Assembly (NCBI GenBank): GCA_018715125.1
Contig: DVMF01000044.1
Coordinates: forward strand, 1-43,411
Source of the DNA: Candidatus Coprousia avicola
Lineage (GTDB): Bacteria; Actinomycetota; Coriobacteriia; Coriobacteriales; Coriobacteriaceae
Direction: 5' to 3'
DNA: 43,411 bases
Every line of letters begins with the position of its first letter. Within the stretch, counting starts at the first letter, position 1. Positions 16,951 to 28,251 of the stretch are shown in pieces. Under the pieces are notes generated by a model. That model ran no database searches and was not told where the DNA came from. It saw only the letters and a list, made by a program, of their open reading frames with translations. Position numbers and translations under genes: made by a program.

Positions 16951-18891
16951 CTACCTTCTGCCGGTGACGCGGCCGACCAGCGAGGTGAGAACCGCCGCCT
17001 CGGGCAGCTTGGCGATCACCGCGGGCGCGAACGTCACGATGAGAGAGACGATGCCGGCGAGGGCGACGTAGGCGACCGTCTGGATGATGGGTGCCGTGGT
17101 GACCGTGCCGTCCGCCGCGTAGCTCACGAGCGGGGCGACGAACGTCTGCAAGAGCTCGAGCACGCCGGCGCCCGCGGCGGCGCCGAGCACGCCGAGGCCC
17201 AGGCCGCACACGACGCCGCGTATGATGACCTTGAGATGCAGCCCGCCCAAGCGCCCGCGCATCCAGATGAGCGCCGCGGCGGCCGTGACGCCGTATGAGG
17301 CGAGCATGGAGAGCGCGATCTGCGGCATGCCGCCGCCAGCCGCCACGCCGAGGCCGAGCGCCCACGCCATCTCGGCGAGGGCGCCGAGGAGCACGAACGC
17401 CGCATAGGGGCGCATGTCGCGCAGTGCCGAGCAGCCCTTCTGGGCGAGCATGCTCACCCCGTAGAGCGGAAGGCTCGGCGCCAGGAAGCGCAGGTACTCG
17501 CTCACGAGCTCGACGCCCGCGACGTCGAACTTGCCGGAGCAGTAGATCATGTTGAGCGGGAAGCTGAACACCACGAGGTAACAGGCAAACGGGATGAGCA
17601 GGAAGAACTGCTCGGCGATGCCGTCGGCCATGCCGCGCCGCACGCCGGCGAGGTCTCCGGCAGCCGCGTCGCGCGCGAGCTCGGTGTAGAGCGCCGTGTT
17701 GAGCGACGCCGAGATGAGGGCGTAGGGCAGGGTGTACCACAGGCGGGCGTAGGCGGCGACCGACGCGCCGGTCTCGGGCTGCACCGCGAGCGCGGCGGAA
17801 TTCTGAACCGACGCGGTGACCAGCGTGCAGATGGCGGCGAGCACCGTGGGGATCCCGAGCGCGAGCGTCTTTTTGAGCATGGGGTCCCTAAGGTCGATGC
17901 GCAGCCGCGGCCGGATACCGAACTTGCCGAGCGCCGGGATCTGGCAGGCCATCTGCACAAACACGCCGAGCGTGGTGCCGACGGCGACCACCGTGATGGC
18001 GAGCCCGCTGCTGACGAGCTCCAGCACCGGGAAGAGCAGGAAGCTCACGATGACGACGACGTTGTTCAAGACGGGCGCGAAGTTGGACCAGAAGTAGTCG
18101 CGGTGCGCGTTGAGCACGCCCGAGAACACCGAACCCAGGCCGTAGAACAGGATCTGGATCGCGAAGATGCGGAAGAAGTAGACCGCGACGTCGAGCTCCT
18201 CGCCCGCGCTCATGAACGCCTGCGTCCAGATAAGGCCCGGGGCGAACACGATCGCGGCAACGGATACGGCGCCCAGAAGCACGAGCAGGATCGACAGCAG
18301 GTTGGACACGTAGGCGTTGGCGCCCGCGCGCCCGCCCTCGCGCCGCGCCTCCATGTAGACCGGCAGAAACGCGGTGACGAGCATGCCGCCCACCACGAGC
18401 TCGTAGAGCATGTTGGGCAGGTTGTTGGCGATGTTGTACGACGAGGCGATGAACGACACGCCGAAGGCGAGGCCCATGGCCCATGTGCGCACGAAACCGG
18501 TGATGCGGGAGACGATGATGAGGCCGGTCATGAGGCCGGCGGAGCGGCCGACGCTCGCGTAGTCGCCGGCGGATGCGAAATCGTCCTCGCCCGCGTCCGC
18601 GGCGTCCCTCGTGCGCGCGTCTTCGGCGGCGGGCGCACCCTGCGCCGGGGATGTGCCTGCGGTCGCCCCGGGCGAGACGGGCGCCTGCGGCGTCAGGTGC
18701 GCGGCGGGTGCGGCCCTGCGGGCGGCGTCGGAGGCACCGGCGTGGGCGCGCGCCGCGGCGGCGATGAAGATCGCCGTCTCGTCGGGCCGGGGCGCCGACG
18801 GGACCTGCGCGGTCCGCGCCGATGGCGCGGCGCCGGTCTCAAGCGTCTTGAAATGCCGCCCCCGGGGCCGCCCCTCGGATACCTCGCCCAT
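16951..18891 (-). CDS. murJ: Lipid II flippase MurJ (MviN family)
   Basis: 646 aa integral membrane protein that flips lipid II for peptidoglycan synthesis. The membrane core begins near residue 117 (LMTGLIIVSRITGFVRTWAMG, the family N-terminal segment) and contains about 14 hydrophobic segments, with the typical YNIANNLPNMLYELVVGG, LFPVLELVS and YCSGKF regions. The first ~115 residues are a hydrophilic Ala/Pro/Arg-rich extension absent from the E. coli protein. The start ATG (18889-18891) has GGAGGG nine bases upstream, which supports the long form. It follows ybaK by 5 bases. Actinobacterial MviN proteins can carry large cytoplasmic additions, but this one looks disordered and shows no domain I recognise. 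Confidence 0.93.
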   Translation of the reverse strand: MGEVSEGRPRGRHFKTLETGAAPSARTAQVPSAPRPDETAIFIAAAARAHAGASDAARRAAPAAHLTPQAPVSPGATAGTSPAQGAPAAEDARTRDAADAGEDDFASAGDYASVGRSAGLMTGLIIVSRITGFVRTWAMGLAFGVSFIASSYNIANNLPNMLYELVVGGMLVTAFLPVYMEARREGGRAGANAYVSNLLSILLVLLGAVSVAAIVFAPGLIWTQAFMSAGEELDVAVYFFRIFAIQILFYGLGSVFSGVLNAHRDYFWSNFAPVLNNVVVIVSFLLFPVLELVSSGLAITVVAVGTTLGVFVQMACQIPALGKFGIRPRLRIDLRDPMLKKTLALGIPTVLAAICTLVTASVQNSAALAVQPETGASVAAYARLWYTLPYALISASLNTALYTELARDAAAGDLAGVRRGMADGIAEQFFLLIPFACYLVVFSFPLNMIYCSGKFDVAGVELVSEYLRFLAPSLPLYGVSMLAQKGCSALRDMRPYAAFVLLGALAEMAWALGLGVAAGGGMPQIALSMLASYGVTAAAALIWMRGRLGGLHLKVIIRGVVCGLGLGVLGAAAGAGVLELLQTFVAPLVSYAADGTVTTAPIIQTVAYVALAGIVSLIVTFAPAVIAKLPEAAVLTSLVGRVTGRR

Positions 18892-18896
18892 AGCTT

Positions 18897-19385
18897 CTAT
18901 CCCTCCTGCGTGATGGCGGCGATGCGCGCCCCACAGAACGCAACGAGCGCATCCGGCGCGAGCTCGAGCTGAAGCCCGCGCTTGCCGCCCGAGATCATGA
19001 TCGTGTCGAACAGTTGGCAGGTCTCATCGATGACCGTGGGGAACCGCTTTTTCATCCCCACAGGCGAGCAGCCGCCCCGCACGTAGCCCGTCGTGGGCGT
19101 GAGCGCGCGCAACGGCAGCATCGAGAGCGCCTTCACCCCCACCGCCTTGGCGGCGCGCTTGAGGTCGAGCTCTTGGTCGACCGGGATGCAGCACACGACG
19201 TGCGCGCCTTCGGGCGAGACCGTCACGAGCGTCTTGAAGACCTGGTCGGGGTCCTCGCCCAGCTGCGCGGCGATGCGCGCGCCGGAGAAGTCATCGTCGT
19301 CGTGCACGTAGGTGTGCACGGTATAGGCGATGCCCGCGCGCTCGAGCTCGCGCATGGCGTTGGTTTTCTTTACCGCCGCTGCCAT
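18897..19385 (-). CDS. ybaK: Cys-tRNA(Pro)/Cys-tRNA(Cys) deacylase, YbaK/EbsC family
   Basis: 162 aa trans-editing enzyme that hydrolyses mischarged Cys-tRNA(Pro). Family landmarks: KKTNAMRELERAGIAY at the N-terminus; DQVFKTLVTV with the conserved Lys; the VCCIPVDQELDLKRAAKA helix; GYVRGGCSPVGMKKRFPTVID, the YbaK signature; and SGGKRGLQLELAPDAL near the end. I place the start at 19383-19385 (ATG), giving MAAAVKKTNAM; the ribosome site is weak, and a start a few codons away cannot be excluded. The frame runs upstream into the NlpC/P60 gene but only as overlap. It lies between that gene and murJ on the same strand. Confidence 0.93.
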   Translation of the reverse strand: MAAAVKKTNAMRELERAGIAYTVHTYVHDDDDFSGARIAAQLGEDPDQVFKTLVTVSPEGAHVVCCIPVDQELDLKRAAKAVGVKALSMLPLRALTPTTGYVRGGCSPVGMKKRFPTVIDETCQLFDTIMISGGKRGLQLELAPDALVAFCGARIAAITQEG

Positions 19386-19399
19386 GGGCCGCCGCGCGA

Positions 19400-20635
19400 C
19401 TACACCGGGCTGCCGCCGCCGCACGGCATGCCGCCGTACGTGACGCTCGTGGTGATGACGCCCGTGCTGTAATCGCTCGCGTGCGTGATCCTGCCGCCGC
19501 CGATGTAGACGGCGACGTGGTAGATGCTGCCGGGAGAACCCCAGAACACCAGGTCGCCCGCGACGAACGTGCTCGGATCGGTCTTGAGGTTGCCGGCGGC
19601 GACCACCTGGTTGTACTGCGCCTGCGCAGTGCGGCCGAGGCTGATGCCCGCGCAGCTGTAGGCATAGGTGGTGAGACCGGAGCAGTCGAAGGCAACGCCG
19701 GGGCTCATGGCGCCCCAGCCGTAGGCGCAACCCACCTGCGAGTTAGCGACCGACACGATGGTCGCGCGCGCCGCCTGGCTCAGGTTGCCGTTGCCGGCCG
19801 TCGAGCCGCCGCCACCGGTATTGCCGCCACCGGTGTCGCTGCCGCCACCCGTGTTGCCACCACCGCCCGTGTTGTCGCCGGCAGGGGGATTCGTCTGGGA
19901 CCCGCCGTTGTCGGGCGCGGAGGGCGTTTCCTGCTGCGCCTCCTCCTGCTCGCGGCGCGACTCCTCGGCGGCCTGGGCGCGCTCGGCTTCGAGCGCCGCC
20001 TGGAGCTCACTGGAGAGACCGTTCACGTACGACTCGGCCTCGGACTGGGACGAGGCGAGCTCCTGGGCGCTCGCCGTCTGCTGGGCGAGCAGGTCGGTGA
20101 GCTCGGCCTCGCGGTCGGAGAGCTCGGACTGCTGCTCCTCCAGGCTCGCCTGCAGCTCGCGCACGCCGTCGATGCGCGCGGACTGGGCGTCGGCCACCTT
20201 GCCCGCATAGAACATGCGCGACGTGAGCTCATCGAACGAGGCGGACGAGAGCAGCACCTGGGCGAGCGACACCCCGCCGTTCTTATAATCGGCCGTCACC
20301 TGCTGGGCGAGCTCGTCTTGGGCGCCCGCGAGCTCGCGGGCGGTCTGGGCGACCTCCGTCTCGAGCTCGGAGATGCGCGCCTGGGTGTCGGCGAGCTCCT
20401 GCTCGGTGGTCGCGGCCGTCGCCTGCGCCATCTCGAGCTGGCGGGTGAGCTCGGTCAGGCGCTCTTTGGCGGCCTCGAGCTCGGAGGAGGTGCTCGCCTC
20501 GTCATCTGCCCGCGCGATGGCGGGGGCAAAGCCTAAGGGAGCGGCTACCATGGCCGCGGAGAGCGCGACGACGATGCCGCGACGGACCCAGGGCAGGGCT
20601 GCGCGGGCGGAGAGGCGGCTGCGATTGAGCTTCAT
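19400..20635 (-). CDS. Secreted NlpC/P60 peptidoglycan hydrolase with coiled-coil domain
   Basis: 411 aa. A signal peptide (about 1-43: basic start, hydrophobic VVALSAAMVAAPLGFAPAI, cleavage near ARA) precedes a long coiled coil (about 48-220, repeated ELEAAKERL/ELETEV heptads, PcsB-like) with the FDELTSRMFYAGKVAD segment. A Gly/Thr/Asn linker (about 235-285, repeats of GGGNTGGG type) joins a C-terminal NlpC/P60 domain. Catalytic Cys is in FDCSGL near residue 318, His in YHVAVYIG near 373, and a third polar residue near the following HASD. It cleaves stem peptides between D-Glu and the diamino acid and is exported to the wall; the coiled coil may dock to a division-site activator, as for PcsB/RipC with FtsEX (known for relatives, inferred here). 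Confidence 0.93.
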   Translation of the reverse strand: MKLNRSRLSARAALPWVRRGIVVALSAAMVAAPLGFAPAIARADDEASTSSELEAAKERLTELTRQLEMAQATAATTEQELADTQARISELETEVAQTARELAGAQDELAQQVTADYKNGGVSLAQVLLSSASFDELTSRMFYAGKVADAQSARIDGVRELQASLEEQQSELSDREAELTDLLAQQTASAQELASSQSEAESYVNGLSSELQAALEAERAQAAEESRREQEEAQQETPSAPDNGGSQTNPPAGDNTGGGGNTGGGSDTGGGNTGGGGSTAGNGNLSQAARATIVSVANSQVGCAYGWGAMSPGVAFDCSGLTTYAYSCAGISLGRTAQAQYNQVVAAGNLKTDPSTFVAGDLVFWGSPGSIYHVAVYIGGGRITHASDYSTGVITTSVTYGGMPCGGGSPV

Positions 20636-20652
20636 ACCGATGCCTTTCTACC

Positions 20653-20682
20653 AGATGGGGGCATACACGGTACCCCCCATCT
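20653..20682 (-). repeat. Hairpin between uvrA and the NlpC/P60 gene
   Basis: Perfect arms AGATGGGGG (20653-20661) / CCCCCATCT (20674-20682), 12-base loop, starting 18 bases upstream of the NlpC/P60 start. On the minus strand a -10-like TAAGAT overlaps its upstream edge (20679-20684). It could be a uvrA terminator without T-run or a 5' structure controlling translation of the hydrolase. Confidence 0.5.
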
Positions 20683-20728
20683 TATCAGCGAATCGCCGCC
20701 CCTAGGAACACTCCACAATGCGGTAAGG

Positions 20729-23596
<2,868 letters not shown>

Positions 23597-23678
23597 AGAT
23601 GACCCCTTTCGGTTCATCGGGTGCACAACGTGTTGCATCGCACCGGCGCGTGGCCGGCTGGCGTTTCAGTGTAGCGCC

Positions 23679-23700
23679 ATTATAAGCGGACAGGTGTTCG
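23679..23700 (-). promoter_or_regulatory. uvrA promoter with LexA-like SOS box
   Basis: On the minus strand the 14-mer CGAACACCTGTCCG (23687-23700) matches the Gram-positive/actinobacterial LexA box CGAAC-N4-GTTCG with one mismatch in the right half. It lies 2 bases upstream of a perfect -10 TATAAT (23679-23684), where a bound repressor would block RNA polymerase. uvrA is a classic SOS gene. No good -35 is visible, common for such promoters. Confidence 0.75.
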
Positions 23701-23785
23701 CACATCGTTCCGTCACGGGATATTCAATCCTTGTTCGGCGGGTTTCCGCGCGGCGCCCTCGACCGCGCGCACCGCGGCCGCAGCC

Positions 23786-24784
23786 CTACTCGAGCTCGAT
23801 GCGCTCCTCCGCCACCACCGCGACCGAGAGCTCGTCCAGCTCGAGGCCGGCACGGCTCAGCGAGCGCGCGAGACGTTCCGCCCGAGGCGCGCGGCCCGCC
23901 CCGGCGATCTCGAGCCGCAGCTCGCCGTCCTCCAGCTCGAAGCGGGCGATGCGGTAGTCCGTCCCCTCGACCCAGGCGCTCGCCGCCTCCTGCGCGCGGC
24001 GGAGCTCGTCGTTGGCGCGCACGATACCGAAGCTCGTCGTCGCCAGGGAGCCGACGACCGCGAGCGCCATGAGCGCCACGCCGAGATACCAGAGCTCGCG
24101 CGCCCTGCCCTCGATGACAGAGAACTCGCGGCGCCCCAGCCCCGCTATCAGGTACACGGCGGCGCCGGCGACCTGGATGGCAACGTAGTTGGTCACGAAC
24201 AGCAGGAACGACCCCCAGGCCGCGGCGCTCGCGCCCTCGAGGAGCGCCGCGCCCGTCACGCAGAGCGGCGGCACGATGGAGGCGGATATGGCGATGCCGG
24301 GCACCGCATCGGGGATATCGCGCCGGACGCTTGCGAGCGCCGCCACGAAGCCCGAGGCGAGCGCGATGATGAGGTCGACGAGTCGCGGCGAGGTGCGCGC
24401 GAGCACCTGCGTGTTGGTGCTCATGTCGACAGCGACGGGGATGATGGCGGTCACACCGACCGCAACGAGGATGACGACGCCCATGCCGCAGAGCGTGAGG
24501 ACGAACGTCTGGAGCGTCTTGAGGGGCCGGCCGAGGGCGGCGGCAAGGGCCGTCCCGAGCATGGGCGACATCAGGGGCGCCACCAGCATGGCGCCGATGA
24601 TGGTCGTGGCCGAGTCCGCCGCCACGCCCGCCGTGGCGATGACGGCCGCGGTGACGAGCCTCAGGAAAAACGACGAGTACTGGCGCAGGGGCTCGTCGAC
24701 CCGCACGAACCCCGCGCGCTCCGCAGCGATCACGACATCGGGCTCGAGCGGACCGCCGAGCAGAATCCTGGCAAACCACGGCAT
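23786..24784 (-). CDS. DUF389 family membrane protein
   Basis: 332 aa. The DUF389 core (about residues 35-230) has 5-6 hydrophobic segments and the conserved stretches DSATTIIGAMLVAPLMSPML, MSTNTQVLARTSPRLVDLI, DAVPGIAISASIVPPLCVTG and SFLLFVTNYVAIQ. A C-terminal soluble tail of about 80 residues, Glu/Arg-rich, ends EERIELE. Function of the family is unknown. The start at 24782-24784 follows the flavin-reductase stop by 8 bases with AGGACGAG upstream, so the two are probably cotranscribed. The first ~30 residues are hydrophilic. No catalytic motif is evident to me. Confidence 0.9.
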   Translation of the reverse strand: MPWFARILLGGPLEPDVVIAAERAGFVRVDEPLRQYSSFFLRLVTAAVIATAGVAADSATTIIGAMLVAPLMSPMLGTALAAALGRPLKTLQTFVLTLCGMGVVILVAVGVTAIIPVAVDMSTNTQVLARTSPRLVDLIIALASGFVAALASVRRDIPDAVPGIAISASIVPPLCVTGAALLEGASAAAWGSFLLFVTNYVAIQVAGAAVYLIAGLGRREFSVIEGRARELWYLGVALMALAVVGSLATTSFGIVRANDELRRAQEAASAWVEGTDYRIARFELEDGELRLEIAGAGRAPRAERLARSLSRAGLELDELSVAVVAEERIELE

Positions 24785-24792
24785 GGCTCGTC

Positions 24793-25332
24793 CTACCTGA
24801 GGAGATACGCGTCCGTCACCTCGCCATAATAGGCGGTGTGGCAGAGGCCCTCCCCGGCGGCGGCGCCGTAGATGCCGTCGCGGAGCTCGGCGGGCATGAG
24901 GGAGGTGTCCTGATCGCGCCGGTAGATGATGCGGCACTCGAGCGTGAGGGGCAGCTCGCGGATGGCGGGCGCGTCCACGGTCTCGCCGTCGACCAGGGTG
25001 AGCCCGAGCTCGGCGACCTTATCGGTATCGCGCCCGCTTCTGGAGCCGCAGAAACCGAGGATGCGCCGCACGCGCCGGTCGGCTCCGTCATCGCCTGTCG
25101 GCACCGGCACGTTCACCGTGAAGCAGTCGGCGCGCTCGAGCAGCTCGTGCGTGTAGCGGTCCTGTCGGATATAGGCGATAAAGACGGGCTTGCGCCATTC
25201 GATACCGAGCATGCCCCAGCCGATGGTCATCGGGTTCACCGTGCCGTCGACCTTAACCGTGACGAGCGCGCCCGGCGTGAGCGCCCCCAGGATCTCGCCC
25301 GCATGCTCCAGCACGTCTATCTTCTCGCGCAC
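24793..25332 (-). CDS. Flavin reductase-like domain protein
   Basis: 179 aa, similar to the FMN-binding split-barrel flavin reductases (DIM6/NTAB type). Seen: LGALTPGALVTV at the N-terminus; NPMTIGWGMLGIEWRKPVFIAYIRQDRYTHE, the flavin-binding stretch split here over roughly residues 35-65; and DCFTVNVP, the family strand. CGSRSGRDTDK follows in place of the usual SGRDxDKF. The start is GTG at 25330-25332, decided by GAGGAGG eight bases upstream. It may reduce free flavin or act as a flavin-bound oxidoreductase in the cytoplasm; the substrate is not readable. It is followed by DUF389 on the same strand and preceded by the NifX-like gene with a 77-base gap. Confidence 0.87.
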   Translation of the reverse strand: MREKIDVLEHAGEILGALTPGALVTVKVDGTVNPMTIGWGMLGIEWRKPVFIAYIRQDRYTHELLERADCFTVNVPVPTGDDGADRRVRRILGFCGSRSGRDTDKVAELGLTLVDGETVDAPAIRELPLTLECRIIYRRDQDTSLMPAELRDGIYGAAAGEGLCHTAYYGEVTDAYLLR

Positions 25333-25409
25333 CGTCGTACCTCCTCTATCGATAGGCGCATGCACCCGCCCCGTCGCGCCGGATGCCCGGGCGCCGGATG
25401 CAGGATGCC

Positions 25410-25772
25410 CTAGTGATGGCAGGCATGCTCCTCGCCCATAGCGGGAAGCTCGCCCGCCGCCGCCTTCGCGGCGACATCGCCCACCCTCGGGGTCGCGGCG
25501 TCGTAGAGCACGGTGATGCCCGCCTGCGCAAAGCCCGCCAGGGGGCGCATGCCCATCCCGGCGGCGACGATAGCGTCGATACCCGCATCGGCGAGCAGGC
25601 CGACGGGACGCAGGCAGCCGCCCTCCTCATGGGGCGGGTTATCGATGATCTCGGTGTCGGTGACCCGGCCGTCCTCGACCGTCACGACGGTAAAGCAGTC
25701 GCAGTGGCCGAAGTGCCCCGAGCGCTCGCAGTCGAGCCCGCCCGCACCGATGGTAGGGATAGCGATCTTCAT
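25410..25772 (-). CDS. NifB/NifX family (Fe-Mo cofactor biosynthesis-like) protein
   Basis: 120 aa single-domain member of the dinitrogenase iron-molybdenum cofactor biosynthesis family: MKIAIPTIGAGGLDCERSGHFGHCDCF at the start, DNPPHEEGGCLRPVGLLADAGIDAIV in the middle, and a Cys/His tail ending EEHACHH that could bind metal. Members outside nitrogen fixers are common in anaerobes and are thought to handle Fe-S or metal clusters; this is not evidence for nitrogenase, and no nif gene is visible. The start ATG (25770-25772) follows GAGGAAAACCGC. It is divergent from the CaCA antiporter across a 286-base gap. Confidence 0.9.
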   Translation of the reverse strand: MKIAIPTIGAGGLDCERSGHFGHCDCFTVVTVEDGRVTDTEIIDNPPHEEGGCLRPVGLLADAGIDAIVAAGMGMRPLAGFAQAGITVLYDAATPRVGDVAAKAAAGELPAMGEEHACHH

Positions 25773-26058
25773 GCGGTTTTCCTCTCTGTCCGGCGCCTTC
25801 CGGGCGCCTCGTCGTGCTAACCGATAGTTTTCCCCTTAAGCGCGCCATGCTATGCACCGCGTTTTCCGTGAACGGCGGCACCGTAATTGGTTGTTCTTTA
25901 GTGCCATTTGTGGGCGCCTCATGGTTCCGGGCGGCTCCGGCCATCGGACGGGCGGCGGGCGGTGGCCGTTGGGTAGGATGGAGGTACCGACAGACCACAG
26001 GGGCGCCGCGCGGCATCGCACCGCGCGTGCGTCCCTCTTCGTGTGCAAAGGGGGCGAC
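25773..26058. other. Divergent intergenic region, NifX-like gene / CaCA antiporter
   Basis: 286 bases with no credible gene. It contains a small hairpin GGCGCC (25792-25797) / GGCGCC (25803-25808) in the leader of the NifX-like gene and a short AT-richer stretch near 25885-25915 where promoters would be expected. A TAGGAT (25974-25979) on the plus strand could be a -10 for the antiporter but lacks a -35. Confidence 0.4.
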
Positions 26059-27114
26059 ATGCTCATCAACCTCATCCTCATCGCCTGCGGCTTCGCACTG
26101 CTCATCGCGGGCGCCAACGCACTCGTGGACGGCGCCTGCGGCATCGCGCGGCGCCTCGGGCTCCCCGACCGCGTGACCGGCCTCACCGTCGTCGCCGTGG
26201 GCACCGCCGCCCCGGAACTCGTCGTGGGCATCACCTCCGCCCTCGAGGGCCATGCCGACATGGCGTTCGGCAACGTCGCCGGCAGCTGCCTCGCCAACCT
26301 GCTCCTCATCCTCGGGCTCTCGGCGACCATCACGCCGCTTGCGCTCGGACGGCGCACCGTCCGCTTCGAGATCCCCGCCTCGCTGGCCGCCATCGGGGCG
26401 CTCGTCGCATTCGCCAACACCGGAGGGGCCCTCACGGCGCTCGAGGGCGCCGTGCTGCTCGCGGGTTTCATCGCCTTCATGGCCTGCACCGTGCGGGCGG
26501 GCCTGAAGGAGGGTGCGGCGTCAGCGGAGAGCGGCCTCGCCTCGGCGGCGGATGCCGAAAGCGGAGCCGGTGCCGCCCCCGCGGCGGCCGAGGCCGCGCC
26601 GGCGGCAGACGACGGGCTCGACGCCCTCGGCCGCATCAAGGCCGTCGCCGGCGCGCTCGCCGCGCACCCGCTGGGCGCCGCCCTCTTCATCGCAGGAGGC
26701 ATCGCGCTCCTCAAGGTGGGCGCCGACCTCGTCATCACGCACAGCGTCGCCGTGGCGTCGGCCGTCGGCATCTCCGAGCGCGTCATCGGCATCACGGTCA
26801 TCGCCCTCGGCACCTGCCTGCCCGAGCTCATCACGAGCGTCGTGGCGGCCTTTCGCGGCAACACCGACCTCGCCGTGGGCAACGTCGTGGGGTCGAACGT
26901 CACCAACGTGCTCCTCGTCATGGGCGCGCCGGCCCTCGTGGCGACCGTGCCCTACGGGGCCTCCTACAACCTCGACTTCGGCCTGCTCGCGCTCTTCACC
27001 GCCGTCCTCGCCGGCTTTGCCCACACGGGCGCGCGCGGGCGGATGAGCCGCGCGGGCGGCGGCGTCTTCGTCGTGCTCTACGCGGCCTATCTCGGCCTCG
27101 CCCTCATCGTATAG
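26059..27114 (+). CDS. Calcium/sodium antiporter, CaCA superfamily (YrbG type)
   Basis: 351 aa membrane exchanger with the internal repeat of the CaCA family. Alpha-1 has GTAAPELVVGITSALEGH then FGNVAGSCLANLLLILG; alpha-2 has GTCLPELITSVVAAFRGN then VGNVVGSNVTNVLLVMG, the acidic ion-coordinating Glu being in each xPEL. A cytoplasmic loop of about 50 residues between halves is Ala/Glu-rich (around 155-190). The first repeat deviates from GTSLPEL and GSNIxN (GTAAPEL, GSCLAN), whereas the second is closer. The start ATG (26059) has AAAGGGGG upstream; longer readings have no similarity. It converges on the Nudix gene 15 bases further on. Confidence 0.93.
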   Translation: MLINLILIACGFALLIAGANALVDGACGIARRLGLPDRVTGLTVVAVGTAAPELVVGITSALEGHADMAFGNVAGSCLANLLLILGLSATITPLALGRRTVRFEIPASLAAIGALVAFANTGGALTALEGAVLLAGFIAFMACTVRAGLKEGAASAESGLASAADAESGAGAAPAAAEAAPAADDGLDALGRIKAVAGALAAHPLGAALFIAGGIALLKVGADLVITHSVAVASAVGISERVIGITVIALGTCLPELITSVVAAFRGNTDLAVGNVVGSNVTNVLLVMGAPALVATVPYGASYNLDFGLLALFTAVLAGFAHTGARGRMSRAGGGVFVVLYAAYLGLALIV

Positions 27115-27129
27115 GCTCCCACCGAGCGC

Positions 27130-28251
27130 CTATCCCAGCGGCCCGCCGTACCAGTGCTCGATGAGGTGACGGGCGATGGAGGCGCGGCCGGGGAGCTCGA
27201 GGCGCTCCCCCGCGACGGCGCGCGCGAGCTCCTCGCGCGTGAACCAGCGCGCATCCGAGACCTCGTCGTGGTCGACGGCGATCGCCGTCGTCGCGGCGTG
27301 CGCCGTGAAGCCGAGCATGAGCGACGCGGGAAACGGCCACGGCTGGGACCCCAGGTAGCTAACCGTATCGAGCACGACGCCCGTCTCCTCCTCCGCCTCG
27401 CGGCGCACGGCGTGCTCTAGGCTCTCCCCCGTCTCGACAAAACCCGCCGACACCGAGTAGAAGCGCTCGCGCCACGCCGTGTTGTGCTGCAGGAGGATGC
27501 GGTCCCGATCGTCGACGATGGCGGTGATGATCGCCGGCTCGATGCGCGGAAAGAGGAGCCGCCGCCCGTCCGCCTCACCCGTGCACGCCTGCGCCCAGCC
27601 GGCGAGCGCCGGGCGCACCGGGGCGCCGCAGGAGGGGCAGAACCGCTGGTGCGCGTGCCACATGGCGACGGCGACCGCGCTCGTGGCGAGCCCGGCGTCG
27701 CGCGGGGTCGCGCACGGGGCGAACGACCGGAGCTCGATCCAGTCGAAGTCGCGGAGCGCCCGTACGGCGAAGGAGCCGTCGGAGCGTCCGAGGTCCGCGT
27801 CCACATGGGCGCGCGCCTCGGGCCGGGGCGCGGCGGGACCCTCCGCCGCCCGCGTGATGTCGAGGGCGATATACGGCGTCTTGGACTCGGAAGCGCGATC
27901 GACACCGAGGTAGATGGCGATGCAACCCGGGCGGCGGGCCTCCTCGCGCACCGCCTCGGCGGAAAGGAGCGCCAGCGCCAAGGGGCCGGTCGGCGCCGCC
28001 GCGTCGGGGCGGGGCGCCGCCGGGTCGTCGGCGCAGACGAGCGCGCCCGGGGCATCGGCGCCGCTCCTTTTGGGCACCGCCACGAGCCCGTGGTTCACCA
28101 GCATGACGCGCGTCGCCGCGTCCTCGAGCAACCGCTCGATCAGGCCCTCCTCCCCGCGGCGCGCCACATCGTAATCGACCGTCGTCTGCGCGAGCAGCAG
28201 CCGGTCCATAAACGTCGTCGGGGCGGCGGGGTTCATCTCGCCCGTGTCCAT
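27130..28251 (-). CDS. nudC: NADH pyrophosphatase / NAD-RNA decapping-type Nudix hydrolase
   Basis: 373 aa NudC-family enzyme that splits NAD(H) to NMN(H) and AMP and, in characterised relatives, removes NAD caps from RNA. The C-terminal half carries the zinc-ribbon start CPSCGAPV, the Nudix box GFVETGESLEHAVRREAEEE followed by TG, and the family-specific SQPWPFPASLM. The zinc ribbon looks incomplete: after CPSC only one further Cys (WAQACTG) is seen. The N-terminal ~170 residues are longer than in E. coli (257 aa total there) and poorly conserved. The start at 28249-28251 is fixed by AAAGGAG eight bases upstream. Third gene after amt and glnB, 77 bases on. Confidence 0.9.
   Translation of the reverse strand: MDTGEMNPAAPTTFMDRLLLAQTTVDYDVARRGEEGLIERLLEDAATRVMLVNHGLVAVPKRSGADAPGALVCADDPAAPRPDAAAPTGPLALALLSAEAVREEARRPGCIAIYLGVDRASESKTPYIALDITRAAEGPAAPRPEARAHVDADLGRSDGSFAVRALRDFDWIELRSFAPCATPRDAGLATSAVAVAMWHAHQRFCPSCGAPVRPALAGWAQACTGEADGRRLLFPRIEPAIITAIVDDRDRILLQHNTAWRERFYSVSAGFVETGESLEHAVRREAEEETGVVLDTVSYLGSQPWPFPASLMLGFTAHAATTAIAVDHDEVSDARWFTREELARAVAGERLELPGRASIARHLIEHWYGGPLG

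Noticed and set aside
19780-19930. Tandem DNA repeat near the NlpC/P60 gene
   Set aside because: It encodes the Gly/Thr/Asn linker of the hydrolase and is explained by the protein's low complexity.
25410-25772. Evidence for nitrogen fixation
   Set aside because: NifX-like single-domain proteins are widespread in non-fixing anaerobes; no nifHDK or other nif gene is present.
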